The position numbers and the translations under genes were made by a program. Of a stretch of 64,000 bases of DNA, positions 1-8,999 are shown piece after piece; the first letter of the stretch is position 1; the number at the start of each line of letters is the position of its first letter. This stretch comes from JAXLRU01 sp046330935. GTDB lineage: Bacteria > Actinomycetota > Actinomycetes > Actinomycetales > Kineosporiaceae. The DNA lies in contig JAXLRU010000011.1 in assembly GCA_046330935.1 (NCBI GenBank), positions 1-64,000 of the forward strand, given 5' to 3'. The notes under the pieces are model-generated. The model ran no database searches. It had not been told where the DNA came from and saw only the letters and a list, made by a program, of their open reading frames with translations.

Positions 1-2843
1 TACAGGGCCGGGTGGTCGTCGAACGCCGCCACCTCGGCGGTGCAGGTGAGGTCGCTCAGGACGTCGACCCGCGTCACCGTCGGGCCCGAGGACGCGGGGT
101 TGATCCGGATCGTCACGAAGCCGAAGCCGGTACGGCCCGCCGAGTCGCGCACCTGCACCTCCACCTCGGTGAGGGCTGCGGTGGTCGGCGTCCCGGACAG
201 GACACCCGAGCCGGACAGGCTCAACCCGGCCGGGAGGGCGCCCACGGCCGTCCACGTGTAGGGGGCGGTGCCCCCGCTGGCCGCCAGCGTCGTCGAGTAG
301 GGCGTCCCGACCTCACCGCTGGGCGCGGCGGCCGTGCGGACGGTCGGCGGCGGCACGGGCGCCGCCGTCGTCGCGGAGGCGAGGGTGCGCCGCCAGGTGA
401 ACAGCGGGTCCTTGGACTTGTCGATGTCGAGCATCGGGACGTCCACGCCCACCTTGCCGGTGACCACCGCGTCGAGGGACCACCACGGCTGGCGGTGGAT
501 GTCCGCCGACAGCTCCAGGCCGGGGTCGACCTGCGCGTACGGGCCGCCCGCCCCGTACAGCTTCAGCGAGACCCGCGGGCCCACGGAGGCGCTGATCGAG
601 CCGCTGGCCGACAGCGTGGGCGGGGTGAAGGCGTAGGTGTTCGTGAGCCGGTGGATCGGGCTGATCGAGCCGCCGTCGACGGTGAGCCCCGCGGTCGCGG
701 TGAGCTGCTGCTCCACCGCGGTGCGCACCGAGGCCGTTGCCGACGCCTGCGCCTTCGCGTACAGCTGCACCTCGGGGACGATGACGATCGGGAAGAGGCC
801 CACGGTGAACGAGATGGGCTGCAGCTTCAGGGGGCGCGGCAGCAGCGACGTCTCGGGGACGCTGCACGACGCGGAGCCCGTGACCGAGGCCTCCGCCGAC
901 GCCGACTCCTGCAACTGGGCGGTGAACGTCACCACGGCGTGCGGGTGGAACAGCCCGCCCTCCCACTTCACGGTCAGGTTCACCGACGCCTCGACGCCGA
1001 CCGACGCGTCCAGCGCCAGCCGCACCGACCCCTCGCACGGGAAGTCGCGCCCCACGGGCGTCTCCGACACCCCCCGGCGGCCGATGCGGACCCTCGGCTT
1101 GGCATCGGCCTTGCGCTGCGCGGCCCGGGCGGCCCTGCGCGACGCCTCGAGCGGCGCACCGCCGAGCGCTGCGTCGGCAGCCCGGGCGGCGAGCTCCTGC
1201 TGCGCGAAGTCCTCACCCACGTCGGTCGAGGCCACGGTCGTCGAGATCGTGAACTCGCCCTGGGGCAGGGCCTCCTCCAACCGGGCCGGCTGCGTGGTGA
1301 GCACGGCGCGGTCGCCGTCGACGTCCTTGTCCGTGACCTTGACGAGCAGGCCCTCGGGGGTCTCCTCACCCGCCCCCGCGACGATCACCTCGCCCACGTC
1401 GGGCGCCCCCGCGGCGTCGAGGACGACCGTCCGCTCGCCGTCGGAGGGCCCCGTGACCAGCTGGATGTCGGCGGCGTCCACGGGCTGCGTCGTCGGGGGC
1501 AGTCGGGTCCAGTAATCGGCGCTCACCTTCACGAGCTCCCCGGCGGACACGCGCGGGGACGGCGTGCGCAGCGTCGGCAGGTAGCGCATGACCGCCGCGT
1601 CGCCCACCGGGTTCGCCGTGACCGAGTAGGTGCCGTCGGTGAGGCCGAGGGCCAGCGTGCTCGCCGTCGCGTGCCGGGTGAACCCGGGGCCGGTGACGGT
1701 GACGTCCCCGGCCAGGCCGTCGGGCAGGCTGGCGACGGTGAGCTCGAGGCTGCCGCCGCCGCTGCCGCCGGCGGCGACGGCCAGCGCGGACAGGGCGGCG
1801 GGGGACGCCGAGGGCACGCCACCGGCGACGTGCCCCCCGGTGAGCTGCCCGGCCCGACCGCGCACCCACGACAGGAGCGTCTCGTCCGCCGCGCTGGGAC
1901 GGGCCAGCAGCAGGACCGGCTCGTCGGAGACCGCGGCCAGGGGAGCCAGGCTCAGCGCGTCGGCGCCGCCGCCTGCCTCGTCGGCGCGGGCCAGGGCGAT
2001 CCGTTGCGTGCCGAAGCCCGCGGCGTCGATGGCCCAGTCGGCCACGAGCGTCGCCGTCTCGGTGCGGCTGACCCCCGCGATGCGGGTGACGTCGATGCCG
2101 AGGGCCCGCACGAAGGCCTCGACGGCGGGGGAGACCGACGAGGGACCGCCGAGGATCACGACCTGCTCGATCTGCAGCCGGGTCAGGGTGCTCGCCGTCA
2201 CCGTGGGCAGGGCGGCGGGCGGGGTCAGCAGCAGCGGGAGGGCCTTCTTGGCCGCCACGGGTGCCGCGGCGAGCGCATCGGGGAAGCGGGTGCCCGTGGC
2301 CAGCAGCGCCGTCCGCTTGCCGCCGATCGTGCCGATGCCGTCGTCGTAGCGGCCGCCGACGGCTGCGGCCGTCGCGTAGCGGTCGGGCCCGGACAGGCGG
2401 ACGACGCTGGGGTGCGTGCCGCCTGCGACGGTGAGTTCCCGGATCTGCGTGAGCACGGCCTCGCTCACGGACGTGGGGCCGCCGAGCACGTAGACGGTCT
2501 GCGGGCCGAGGGCCATCAGCTCTGCGGCGATGTCGTTCGGCAGCGTCGTCGGCGCGGTGAGCAGCAGCGGGCCGCCGACCCGCCCGGCCAGGTAGCCCCC
2601 CGCCAGGGCGTCGGGGAAGGTGACGCCGCTGGCGACGACGGCGGCCGGGGCGCCGTCCGGGAAGGCGGCGGCGGCCAGCGCGGCGGAGGTGGCGTAGCGG
2701 TTGGGCCCCGCCAGCCGCTCGAACCCGGGGAAGGGCGGCGGGGCGGCGGAGGACGGGGACGGGGCGACGGACAACCCCGCCACGGCCAGGGCCAGGACCA
2801 CGAGCGCGGCGCGGCCGCGCGGAGAACGGTGACGGACGATCAT
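1..2843 (-). CDS. Secreted cell-wall-binding repeat 2 exoprotein (3' end off window)
   Basis: The frame is open from ATG 2843 to the window edge, so at least 947 residues are present and the C-terminus is missing. AGGGGG lies about 9 nt upstream of the start. Residues 1-34 form a signal peptide (basic n-region, Leu/Val/Ala core, SSAA). Putative cell-wall-binding repeats (CW_binding_2) follow: FERLAGPNRYATSAALA from residue 41, a second copy with RLSGPDRYATAAAV, and a weaker third with RIAGVSRTETATLVADW; each carries FPDALA and LGGP(T/S)SVS. The middle third is beta-rich with no domain I recognise. Near residue 845 there is a putative Ig (He_PIG-like) domain with GTPYSTTLAASGGTAPYTW and LSGTPT. 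The family binds cell-wall polymers noncovalently, so this is probably a wall-attached surface protein; its activity is unknown. Confidence 0.85.
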   Translation of the reverse strand, partial: MIVRHRSPRGRAALVVLALAVAGLSVAPSPSSAAPPPFPGFERLAGPNRYATSAALAAAAFPDGAPAAVVASGVTFPDALAGGYLAGRVGGPLLLTAPTTLPNDIAAELMALGPQTVYVLGGPTSVSEAVLTQIRELTVAGGTHPSVVRLSGPDRYATAAAVGGRYDDGIGTIGGKRTALLATGTRFPDALAAAPVAAKKALPLLLTPPAALPTVTASTLTRLQIEQVVILGGPSSVSPAVEAFVRALGIDVTRIAGVSRTETATLVADWAIDAAGFGTQRIALARADEAGGGADALSLAPLAAVSDEPVLLLARPSAADETLLSWVRGRAGQLTGGHVAGGVPSASPAALSALAVAAGGSGGGSLELTVASLPDGLAGDVTVTGPGFTRHATASTLALGLTDGTYSVTANPVGDAAVMRYLPTLRTPSPRVSAGELVKVSADYWTRLPPTTQPVDAADIQLVTGPSDGERTVVLDAAGAPDVGEVIVAGAGEETPEGLLVKVTDKDVDGDRAVLTTQPARLEEALPQGEFTISTTVASTDVGEDFAQQELAARAADAALGGAPLEASRRAARAAQRKADAKPRVRIGRRGVSETPVGRDFPCEGSVRLALDASVGVEASVNLTVKWEGGLFHPHAVVTFTAQLQESASAEASVTGSASCSVPETSLLPRPLKLQPISFTVGLFPIVIVPEVQLYAKAQASATASVRTAVEQQLTATAGLTVDGGSISPIHRLTNTYAFTPPTLSASGSISASVGPRVSLKLYGAGGPYAQVDPGLELSADIHRQPWWSLDAVVTGKVGVDVPMLDIDKSKDPLFTWRRTLASATTAAPVPPPTVRTAAAPSGEVGTPYSTTLAASGGTAPYTWTAVGALPAGLSLSGSGVLSGTPTTAALTEVEVQVRDSAGRTGFGFVTIRINPASSGPTVTRVDVLSDLTCTAEVAAFDDHPAL

Positions 2844-3062
2844 CGGTGGCCCCCTGGTGTGCCCCGTCGGATGCGCCTGCTCGGCCTCGTCACCGGCTGG
2901 ATGGCGCGGAGTCTGGCACAGCGGGAGCGGAATAAGAATGGGTCCGAACCGCCGCTGGGCGACACCTGCGCACCACGTGCAACAAACCCCCACAACCGGG
3001 CGTCGTGATCACCATCACGCCGGGCCGCACGGGGCGGCCTGCGGCAGCCATGGGGGAACCAC

Positions 3063-4880
3063 ATGCCACGTCGTCGTCGCACCCTGCCCGCCGCCGTCGC
3101 GGGCCTGTCCGTCTCCACAGCCCTCGCGCTCGGGGCGGGCGTCCCGGCGTCGGCCCAGACCGCCGTCGCTGCCTCCGGCTCGCGGGTCGCTCCGTCCGTC
3201 GCCACCGACGCCGACCTCGCCACCACCGCCGCCGACTACACCCCCGACGCGATGTTCGCCGTCGAGGCCCAGCTCATCGGCATCGAGCACGCGCGCGAGC
3301 ACCAGGCCCAGCGCAACCTCGCCAAGCGGCTGGGGCGCGAGGGCAAGGTGGCGCTCCCCCTCGCGCAGGGCTCCGGAAACGGGGCGGCCTCGAAGGGGGC
3401 GGCCGCGAAGGGGGCGGCCGCGAAGGGGGCCGCCGCGAAGGGCGCCGCCGCCGACCCGGCCGTCGTCGGGAAGTGGAGCGACCCGTTCGTCCCGGAGGGC
3501 ACCAGCGTCGAGGCGATCGGCGTCCACGCGGCGCTGTTCCACACCGGCAAGGTGCTGCTGTTCGGCGGCTACTACGACGACGACGACGAGACCCTCGCCA
3601 CCGCCGCCTACCTGTGGGACCCGGCGACGGGCGCGGCGAAGGAGGTCGACCCGCCCCGCAACACGTTCTGCGCGGGGCAGACGTTCCTGCAGGACGGCTC
3701 GCTGCTCGTGGTCGGCGGGCGCCTGTCCAACGACGTCCACCCCACCCCCGGCACGCCGTACACGCTGCGCTTCGACCCGGTCTCGGAGACCTGGCTGGAG
3801 GAGCCCGACACGGTGCTCGGCCGCTACTACCCGACGGCCACCGAGCTGCCCGACGGGCGCGTGCTCGTGACCAGCGGCAACACCACGACCGGCAAGCTCA
3901 ACCGCACCGTCGAGGTGTTCACCCCCGGCACCGGCGGGGCGCAGGGCTCGTACGCCAAGGTCGGCCCCGACGTCCCCATCGACCTCTACCCGAAGCAGTA
4001 CGTGATGCCCGACGGGAAGGTCCTCGTCGTCCAGCACAAGCTGGTCACGACCGTCGACCCGGCCACGTGGGAGTGGGCGTCGCTGCCGCCGCTGTCCGTG
4101 GTGCGCAAGAACAACCCGAGCTCGGTGCTGCTGCCGGCCGGCCCGGGCGGCCAGCAGTGGCAGATGTTCCTCACGGGAGGAGCGCAGACCCAGCGGGGCG
4201 GGACGACGGCGAAGTCGGAGATCCTCGACCTGCGCAGCCCCGCCAAGGGGTGGCGCAAGGCCGCGCCCATGCCCAACCCCCGCACCCACATGGGGCTCGT
4301 CCACCTGCCCGACGGGACGCTGCTCGGCGTCGGCGGCAACTCCGACGACCGCTTCGGCGAGCCGCAGAAGGGCGCCCTGCGCTACGACCCGGCGACGGAC
4401 ACGTGGACGAAGCTCGCGTCGCAGGCGATGCGCCGCGCCTACCACTCCACGGCCCTGCTGCTGCCTGACGGCCGGGTGCTGTCGGCGGGCGACACCGGCC
4501 CGGGCGGCGGCGGGACGCGGCTGGAGGTGTTCAGCCCGCCGTACCTGTTCGCCGGCCCGCGCCCGGTGATCGCCTCGACGTCGGCCACGCAGCTCGGCTA
4601 CGGCGACGCGCTCACGGTGACGCTGGACCGCGCGGCCGGGCCCGCGGCGTCCCGTGCCGTCCTGATCAGCCCGAGCGCCGTCACCCACTCCGACGACATG
4701 AGCTCGCGGTTCGTCGAGCTGGCCGTCACCCGCGCCTCCGACGCCTCGCTGACCCTGGCGATGCCCGCCTCCGCGGTCGCCGCGCAGCCCGGGTGGGCCA
4801 TGCTCTTCGTGCTGGACGCCTCGGGCGTGCCGTCGACGGCGTCCTGGGTGCACCTGGGCCCGATGAGCTACGGAGGCTGA
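3063..4880 (+). CDS. Secreted copper-radical oxidase (galactose/glyoxal oxidase-like, GlxA type)
   Basis: 605 residues with a signal peptide cleaved near ASAQ (about residue 32). A helical segment and a low-complexity AKGAA repeat (residues 108-131) precede a seven-bladed kelch propeller, with PDGR/DG..L..GG blade motifs, and a C-terminal DUF1929 Ig-like domain starting near EVFSPPYLF. The residues expected for a mononuclear copper-radical site are all visible: Cys203 in NTFCAGQ and Tyr256 in RYYPTATELPDGR (the thioether pair), Tyr460-His461 in RAYHSTALLLPDGR, and His542 in VTHSDD. Known relatives oxidise primary alcohols or aldehydes to give H2O2; Streptomyces GlxA acts on an extracellular glycan during growth. 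The substrate here is unknown. RibD-C and DHPS-like genes follow within 3-15 nt, perhaps on the same transcript. Confidence 0.88.
   Translation: MPRRRRTLPAAVAGLSVSTALALGAGVPASAQTAVAASGSRVAPSVATDADLATTAADYTPDAMFAVEAQLIGIEHAREHQAQRNLAKRLGREGKVALPLAQGSGNGAASKGAAAKGAAAKGAAAKGAAADPAVVGKWSDPFVPEGTSVEAIGVHAALFHTGKVLLFGGYYDDDDETLATAAYLWDPATGAAKEVDPPRNTFCAGQTFLQDGSLLVVGGRLSNDVHPTPGTPYTLRFDPVSETWLEEPDTVLGRYYPTATELPDGRVLVTSGNTTTGKLNRTVEVFTPGTGGAQGSYAKVGPDVPIDLYPKQYVMPDGKVLVVQHKLVTTVDPATWEWASLPPLSVVRKNNPSSVLLPAGPGGQQWQMFLTGGAQTQRGGTTAKSEILDLRSPAKGWRKAAPMPNPRTHMGLVHLPDGTLLGVGGNSDDRFGEPQKGALRYDPATDTWTKLASQAMRRAYHSTALLLPDGRVLSAGDTGPGGGGTRLEVFSPPYLFAGPRPVIASTSATQLGYGDALTVTLDRAAGPAASRAVLISPSAVTHSDDMSSRFVELAVTRASDASLTLAMPASAVAAQPGWAMLFVLDASGVPSTASWVHLGPMSYGG
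3381..3452 (+). repeat. 15-bp in-frame tandem repeats encoding (A)KGAA
   Basis: About four to five copies of a 15-bp unit (core gaagggggcggccgc) encode GAASKGAAAKGAAAKGAAAK. The tract sits between the N-terminal helix and the kelch propeller of the copper-radical oxidase. Such a unit can change copy number by slippage; the product would be a flexible, cationic linker. Confidence 0.85.
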
Positions 4881-4883
4881 CGC

Positions 4884-5618
4884 GTGCCCGACCCCCTCGC
4901 CCCGCCGCCGTCCGCCGTGGCCGACCGGTGGGCCTGGCCCGCGCAGGGTCCCTGGACCCGGCTGGCCATGCTGCGCTGCCTCGACGGCGGGGCTGCGGGG
5001 GCGGACGGGCGCAGCCGGTCGGTGTCCTCGGACGCCGACCGGCGGGTCCTGGGCGGGATCCGGCGGCTCGCGGACGCCGTCGTCACCGGCGCCGGGACGA
5101 TGCGCGAGGAGCCGTACGGGCCGTTCCTCGCCGGCGACGGCGCCACGCCGGCCGAGCGCGTCCTGCTCGGCCTCGCGCCCGCGCCCCGGCTCGTCGTCGT
5201 CAGCGCGTCCCTCGACCTGCCGTGGGAGGCGCCGGTGTTCTCGGGGTCGGCGCTGCCGGTGGTGGTGCTGACCGAGCCCGGTGCCGCCGTGCCGGGCGGC
5301 GCCGCTGCTCGGGCCGAGGTGGTGGAGGTCGACGGGCTTCGCGGGGCATCGGGCGGCGCTGCGATCGTGGCCGCGCTGCACGGGCTCGGGCTCCAGCGGG
5401 TGGTGTGCGAGGGCGGGCCCCGGCTGGCCGCGACGTTCGCCGCCGCCGACGTCGTCGACGAGGTCGACCTCACCGTCGCACCTTGGCTGGGCACGCAGGC
5501 GCCCGCCGTGGCGTCCGCCGCCGACCCGCGCCGGTTCGTCCTCGCCGACGTCGCCGCCGACGACGGGTTCGTGTTCCTGCGCTACCTGCGTCGCGCGGGC
5601 GGCCCGGATCCGGCCTAA
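4884..5618 (+). CDS. RibD C-terminal-domain (DHFR-like) reductase
   Basis: 244 residues from GTG 4884; GGAGG lies 8 nt upstream, overlapping the end of the oxidase gene. The protein is the NADPH-binding reductase domain of the RibD C-terminal/dihydrofolate-reductase fold alone, with no N-terminal deaminase domain. Visible marks are ADAVVTGAGTMREEPYGP, VVVSASLDLPW, and RVVCEGGPRLAATF near the C-terminus (the typical EGGP..A..L motif), followed by VDEVDLTVAPWLG. Family members reduce riboflavin intermediates or other pterin-like compounds. Standalone proteins of this type are common in actinobacteria and their substrate is usually unknown. The gene precedes the DHPS-like gene by 11 nt. Confidence 0.82.
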   Translation: MPDPLAPPPSAVADRWAWPAQGPWTRLAMLRCLDGGAAGADGRSRSVSSDADRRVLGGIRRLADAVVTGAGTMREEPYGPFLAGDGATPAERVLLGLAPAPRLVVVSASLDLPWEAPVFSGSALPVVVLTEPGAAVPGGAAARAEVVEVDGLRGASGGAAIVAALHGLGLQRVVCEGGPRLAATFAAADVVDEVDLTVAPWLGTQAPAVASAADPRRFVLADVAADDGFVFLRYLRRAGGPDPA

Positions 5619-5629
5619 TCTCGACCGTT

Positions 5630-6541
5630 GTGATCACGTTGCCTGCGCTGGCCGAGCTGGTCCGTACGTACGCCGACGACCTGCCCCAGGGCGAGCTGCC
5701 GCACGTCGCCCCGATCGTGCTGGGCGACCGATCGTTCGACGCCGACCGCGAGCCCGTCGTCATGGGCTGCCTCAACCTCTCTCGCGACTCGACCTACCGC
5801 GACAGCGTCGCCACGAGCACGGAGTCGGCGGTCCGCCGGGGCCGCATTCTCGCCGCGCAGGGCGCCCACCTCGTGGACCTCGGTGCGGAGTCGACGAACG
5901 CGACGGCGGGCCGGGTCGAGACGGCGCGGCAGATCGACGTCCTCACGCCGGTCGTGTCCGCGCTCGCCGCCGACGGCGTGATCGTCTCGGCCGAGACGTA
6001 CGACCCCGAGGTGGCCCTGGCCTGCCTGGAGGCCGGTGCGCGGGTGCTGAACTTCACCGGCGCCGCGACGCAGGACGAGATCTTCTCGCTGGCCGCGCGG
6101 TTCAAGGCGACGGTCGTGCTCTGCTACGTGCGGGGTGCGGACGTGCGCGAGGTCACCGACGTCGAGGCCGACGCCGATCCGGTGCCGGGGTTGCTCGCGC
6201 ACTTCGCGGCGCGCGTGGACCGGGCCCGCGAGCTGGGGGTGGAGCAGCTCGTCGTCGATCCCGGGTTGGGGTTCTTCTACGGCAACCTGACCGTCCCCGC
6301 GGTGCGGGTGCGCCACCAGACCCGGGTGCTGCTGCAGACGTTCCGGCTGCGCGCGCTCGGGCTGCCCGTCTGCCACGCGCTGCCCCACGCCTTCGACCTG
6401 TTCCAGGAGCAGTTCCGCCAGGCCGAGCCGATGTTCGCCGTGCTCGCCCGGCTCGGCGGCACCGGCATGTTCCGCACCCACGAGGTGCCGCAGGTCCGGG
6501 CCGTCCTCGACGCGCTCACGGTGCTCGACGTCGCCGGCTGA
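5630..6541 (+). CDS. Dihydropteroate-synthase-like TIM-barrel protein
   Basis: GTG 5630 gives 303 residues and starts where similarity to the family begins. It has the pterin-binding-enzyme layout: MGCLNLSRDSTY stands where DHPS has the GxxNxTPDSF motif, LVDLGAESTNATAG stands where DHPS has the GGESTRPG motif, ARVLNFTGA follows, and the C-terminus FRTHEVPQVRAVLDAL resembles the DHPS V(R)xHDV region. The canonical PDSFSDGG signature is absent, so this is a divergent paralogue rather than an obvious folP. It may bind pterin or folate-like ligands, and the RibD-C neighbour would fit, but true DHPS activity is unproven. Confidence 0.7.
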   Translation: MITLPALAELVRTYADDLPQGELPHVAPIVLGDRSFDADREPVVMGCLNLSRDSTYRDSVATSTESAVRRGRILAAQGAHLVDLGAESTNATAGRVETARQIDVLTPVVSALAADGVIVSAETYDPEVALACLEAGARVLNFTGAATQDEIFSLAARFKATVVLCYVRGADVREVTDVEADADPVPGLLAHFAARVDRARELGVEQLVVDPGLGFFYGNLTVPAVRVRHQTRVLLQTFRLRALGLPVCHALPHAFDLFQEQFRQAEPMFAVLARLGGTGMFRTHEVPQVRAVLDALTVLDVAG

Positions 6542-6557
6542 CGCCGGGGCTCGGCCC

Positions 6558-6640
6558 GCTGCCGCCTCGCTGCCCGCTGCCGCCTCGCTGCCCGCTGCCG
6601 CCTCGCTGCCCGCTGCCCGCCTCGCTGCCCGCTGCCCGCC
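6558..6640. repeat. 18-bp GC-rich tandem repeats
   Basis: About four to five imperfect copies of an 18-bp unit (gctgcccgctgccgcctc), the last copies with one extra C. It lies just after the DHPS-like stop codon in a 423-bp gap. No gene is apparent. Confidence 0.8.
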
Positions 6641-6689
6641 GCTCGGCCCGCGGCTCGGCCCCGTCCCCACCGCCACCAATAGTCCGCGG

Positions 6690-6834
6690 ACGGTTTGCGG
6701 CGAATGGCGTCGCAGGTGCTCCGGGGACGGTCTGCGGTGGCGCAGCTGGACGGTTCGCGGCGAATGGCGTCGCAAAGGCTCCGGGGACGGTCTGCGGTGG
6801 CGCGTGGTGGACGGTCTGCGGCGGATAGCGTCGC
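6690..6834. repeat. 60-bp tandem repeat, two copies plus a partial third
   Basis: The unit starts at about 6690, 6750 and 6811. Each begins acggtttgcggcgaatggcg (with small variations), continues with tcgca and gctccggggacggtctgcgg, and each full unit holds two related halves. The core gcgaatggcgtcgc can fold (gcga/tcgc arms). The last copy decays to gcggatagcgtcgc. The same core (gaatggcgtc) lies in the loop of a palindrome inside hldE at 11833-11869. The surrounding gap 6542-6964 holds no convincing gene. Confidence 0.8.
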
Positions 6835-6964
6835 CGCGACGACTCAGCGGCGCTCGGCAGCCCCGTGAACCGCGAGGGCGGCGCGCGGGCCGCCGAGACA
6901 CCAAGGGCCGACCAACGGTCGATGCTGACCGAGACGAACCTCCTCGTCTGCGAAAGGTTCCGCC

Positions 6965-7405
6965 ATGCCTGCCTTGTCCACCCTCCGCGCGCTGCTCGTG
7001 CCCGCGCTCGACCTCGCCGTCCCCGTGCTCGGCTACGGCGTCCTGAACGCTCTCGGCGTCGCGCACGCCTGGGCCCTGGCGGCCACCGGCTCGGCCACTG
7101 CCCTCGTGTCGGTCTGGCACGGAGACCGGCGGCGTGGGGTCGAGCTCCTCGGCGCGCTCATAGTGGCGGAGCTGGTGCTCGCCGCGGGTCTGACCGCCGT
7201 CACCCACGACGCCCGGCTCCTGCTCGTCCGCACGGTGCTCCACCTCGGAGTCGCCGACGTGGTCGATGTCGCCGCTGCCCTCGCGCTCGTCGTCGGGCTC
7301 TCGGTGCTGGTGCGCTCCCGCGTGCCGGAGCTGACCCGGATCGTCGACGCCGAGCAGGCCCGCGCCGCCCGCCCCGACGCCGTCGCTATGGCGGTGGCGT
7401 CGTGA
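6965..7405 (+). CDS. Small integral membrane protein, unknown function
   Basis: 146 residues from ATG 6965; AAAGG lies 8 nt upstream. The sequence has about four hydrophobic helices (LDLAVPVLGYGVLNAL, WALAATGSATALVSV, LLGALIVAELVLAAGL, VVDVAAALALVVGLSVLV) and a charged C-terminal tail. The overall look resembles VC0807/DUF3159-like actinobacterial membrane proteins, but I do not claim a family. It is translationally coupled to the next gene (GTGA overlap), so the two probably work together. Confidence 0.65.
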   Translation: MPALSTLRALLVPALDLAVPVLGYGVLNALGVAHAWALAATGSATALVSVWHGDRRRGVELLGALIVAELVLAAGLTAVTHDARLLLVRTVLHLGVADVVDVAAALALVVGLSVLVRSRVPELTRIVDAEQARAARPDAVAMAVAS

Positions 7406-8055
7406 CCGCCCGCCGCTGGGGCGCCTGGCTCGGGGTGGGGGCCCAGGTCGTCTTCGTCACGGCGTTCCTGGTGGCCGCGCTCTGGCAGGGGCCGCGCTAC
7501 GACCCAGTCGCGCACACCATCAGCGACATGTACGCGGTCACCGCGCCCCACGGCGCGGCGCTGGCCTGGGTGCTCGCCCTGTGCGGGCTGGCCACGGTCG
7601 TCTTCGCCCTGGGCGCGCTTGCGCCCGCGCTGAGCGGGACCGGGGCGCGGGGGCGGGTGGGGGCGGTCCTGGTGGCCGTGTCCATCCTCGGCCTCGGAGA
7701 CCTGCTCAGCCCGCTGGAGCGCGAGGCGTGCCGCTTGGCCGACCCCGGTTGCACCGAGTCCGACCAGCTCGCCAACCTCGGCGGCGTGCTCGACGGCGTC
7801 CTCAGCAGCCTCGGGCTGGCGGCGCTGATCGCTGCGGCGTTCGTCCTGGCCGGGCCCGTCGCCCGGCTCTCGGGACCCGCCGCGGGCAAGGCCGTGCGCG
7901 CGACCGGCGCGGCCCTGATCGTGCTGGTCCTCGCCACGGTCCTGATCCCCGGTGCGGGTGGGCTCATGGAGCGGTTGCTGGCCGGCGCCGCGGCGGCATT
8001 CGTCGCCGGGCTGGGCGTCGTCGTCCTGCGCGCCGAGGACGTCAGACCGAGCTGA
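7402..8055 (+). CDS. DUF998 family membrane protein
   Basis: 217 residues from GTG 7402, which overlaps the previous stop (GTGA). Six or so transmembrane helices are visible. DPVAHTISDMYAV after the first helix is the conserved motif of DUF998 proteins, followed by LALCGLATVVFALG and a cysteine-containing loop (REACRLADPGCTESDQ) before the remaining helices. The role is unknown. It converges with a lipoprotein hydrolase gene 26 bp away. Confidence 0.75.
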   Translation: MTARRWGAWLGVGAQVVFVTAFLVAALWQGPRYDPVAHTISDMYAVTAPHGAALAWVLALCGLATVVFALGALAPALSGTGARGRVGAVLVAVSILGLGDLLSPLEREACRLADPGCTESDQLANLGGVLDGVLSSLGLAALIAAAFVLAGPVARLSGPAAGKAVRATGAALIVLVLATVLIPGAGGLMERLLAGAAAAFVAGLGVVVLRAEDVRPS

Positions 8056-8081
8056 CGGCGGGGCCCGGCGTCGGTTCGGCG

Positions 8082-8843
8082 TCAGCTCGTGAGGAAGTCG
8101 GCGAGCACGTCGAACACGTGCTTCCCGCCCACGTCGTGCCCGAGCAGGTCGGTGCCGTGCGCATCGGTGACGACGTCCAGCTTCGTCACGTGCGTGGGGT
8201 CGGTGGCCTCGAACGCGGCGGCGGAGGGGACGAAGCCGCTGTCGTTCGTCCCCACCAGCACGAGCACGGGGGCGCCGAACGCCTTGACGCCCGCGACGGC
8301 GTCCGCGCCGTTGTAGTCCGACGGCGACGACAGCGCCGCAGCCTTCACCGCGCCGGCGTCGTGAGCAGCGGCGAGGGCGCCCGTGCCGCCCATGGAGGCT
8401 CCGGCGACGACCACCTCGCTCGCCCCGTGCTGCCGCACGTAGGCAGCGACGCTGACGACGTCGCGGCTCGGGTTGGACGAGCCGACCGACAGCGACGCCG
8501 GGCTCGCGGAGGAGTCCAACGACCACACCTGCACGCCCCGCCGGCCCAGCGCCCGGGCGAACAGCATCCACGCGCAATGGTCGGTGTCGGCCTCGTGGAC
8601 GAGGATCACCGCCCGGCGGCCCGCGCCTACGGTGACGGCGAACGTCGTCGCGCCCTCGGGGCCCGGGACGACGACCTCGCGATCGCCGTCCTCGTGGCAG
8701 GTCGAGCGAGGAGTGGAGACCGTCGGGCCGTCGGCCCGGTTCCGGGTCGGCGCGTCGGCGCCGCACGCGGTGGCGAGGAGGGCGAGGCTGACCATCGCGG
8801 GCAGGAGGCGGGCGACGCGGGCACTCGTCGTCGAGGGCGGCAT
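8082..8843 (-). CDS. Lipoprotein alpha/beta hydrolase
   Basis: ATG 8843 gives 253 residues and puts a lipoprotein signal at the N-terminus: basic RVAR, then a hydrophobic core ending in the lipobox LLATAC (Cys at about residue 27). The mature part is a small alpha/beta hydrolase: VILVHEADTD near the oxyanion strand, nucleophile elbow GASMGG, Asp in LVGTNDSGF and His in VVTDAHGTDLL. Such proteins are extracellular, membrane-anchored esterases or peptidases of unknown substrate. An in-frame start upstream at 8894 would bury the signal peptide, so it was not chosen. Confidence 0.78.
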   Translation of the reverse strand: MPPSTTSARVARLLPAMVSLALLATACGADAPTRNRADGPTVSTPRSTCHEDGDREVVVPGPEGATTFAVTVGAGRRAVILVHEADTDHCAWMLFARALGRRGVQVWSLDSSASPASLSVGSSNPSRDVVSVAAYVRQHGASEVVVAGASMGGTGALAAAHDAGAVKAAALSSPSDYNGADAVAGVKAFGAPVLVLVGTNDSGFVPSAAAFEATDPTHVTKLDVVTDAHGTDLLGHDVGGKHVFDVLADFLTS

Positions 8844-8999
8844 GAGCCGAGCCTCGCGCAGCGGCGACGATCCGGGGGAGGGCCCGGCGATCACGGCTCG
8901 GTTCCAGCTCGGTCACGGCCTGCGGCCAGGATCGCCGGACGGGGAACGTGCGCCCGAGCGAGCGCGTCAGCGGCGGGGTCACCATGGAGGAGGCGCGCG

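Noticed and set aside
12..3008. A 998-codon plus-strand open frame
   Set aside because: It is antisense to the cell-wall-binding repeat gene, Arg/Gly-rich with no domain, and arises from extreme GC bias.
6558..6834. CRISPR-like array
   Set aside because: Units are contiguous and near-identical, with no unique spacers, and no cas genes occur.
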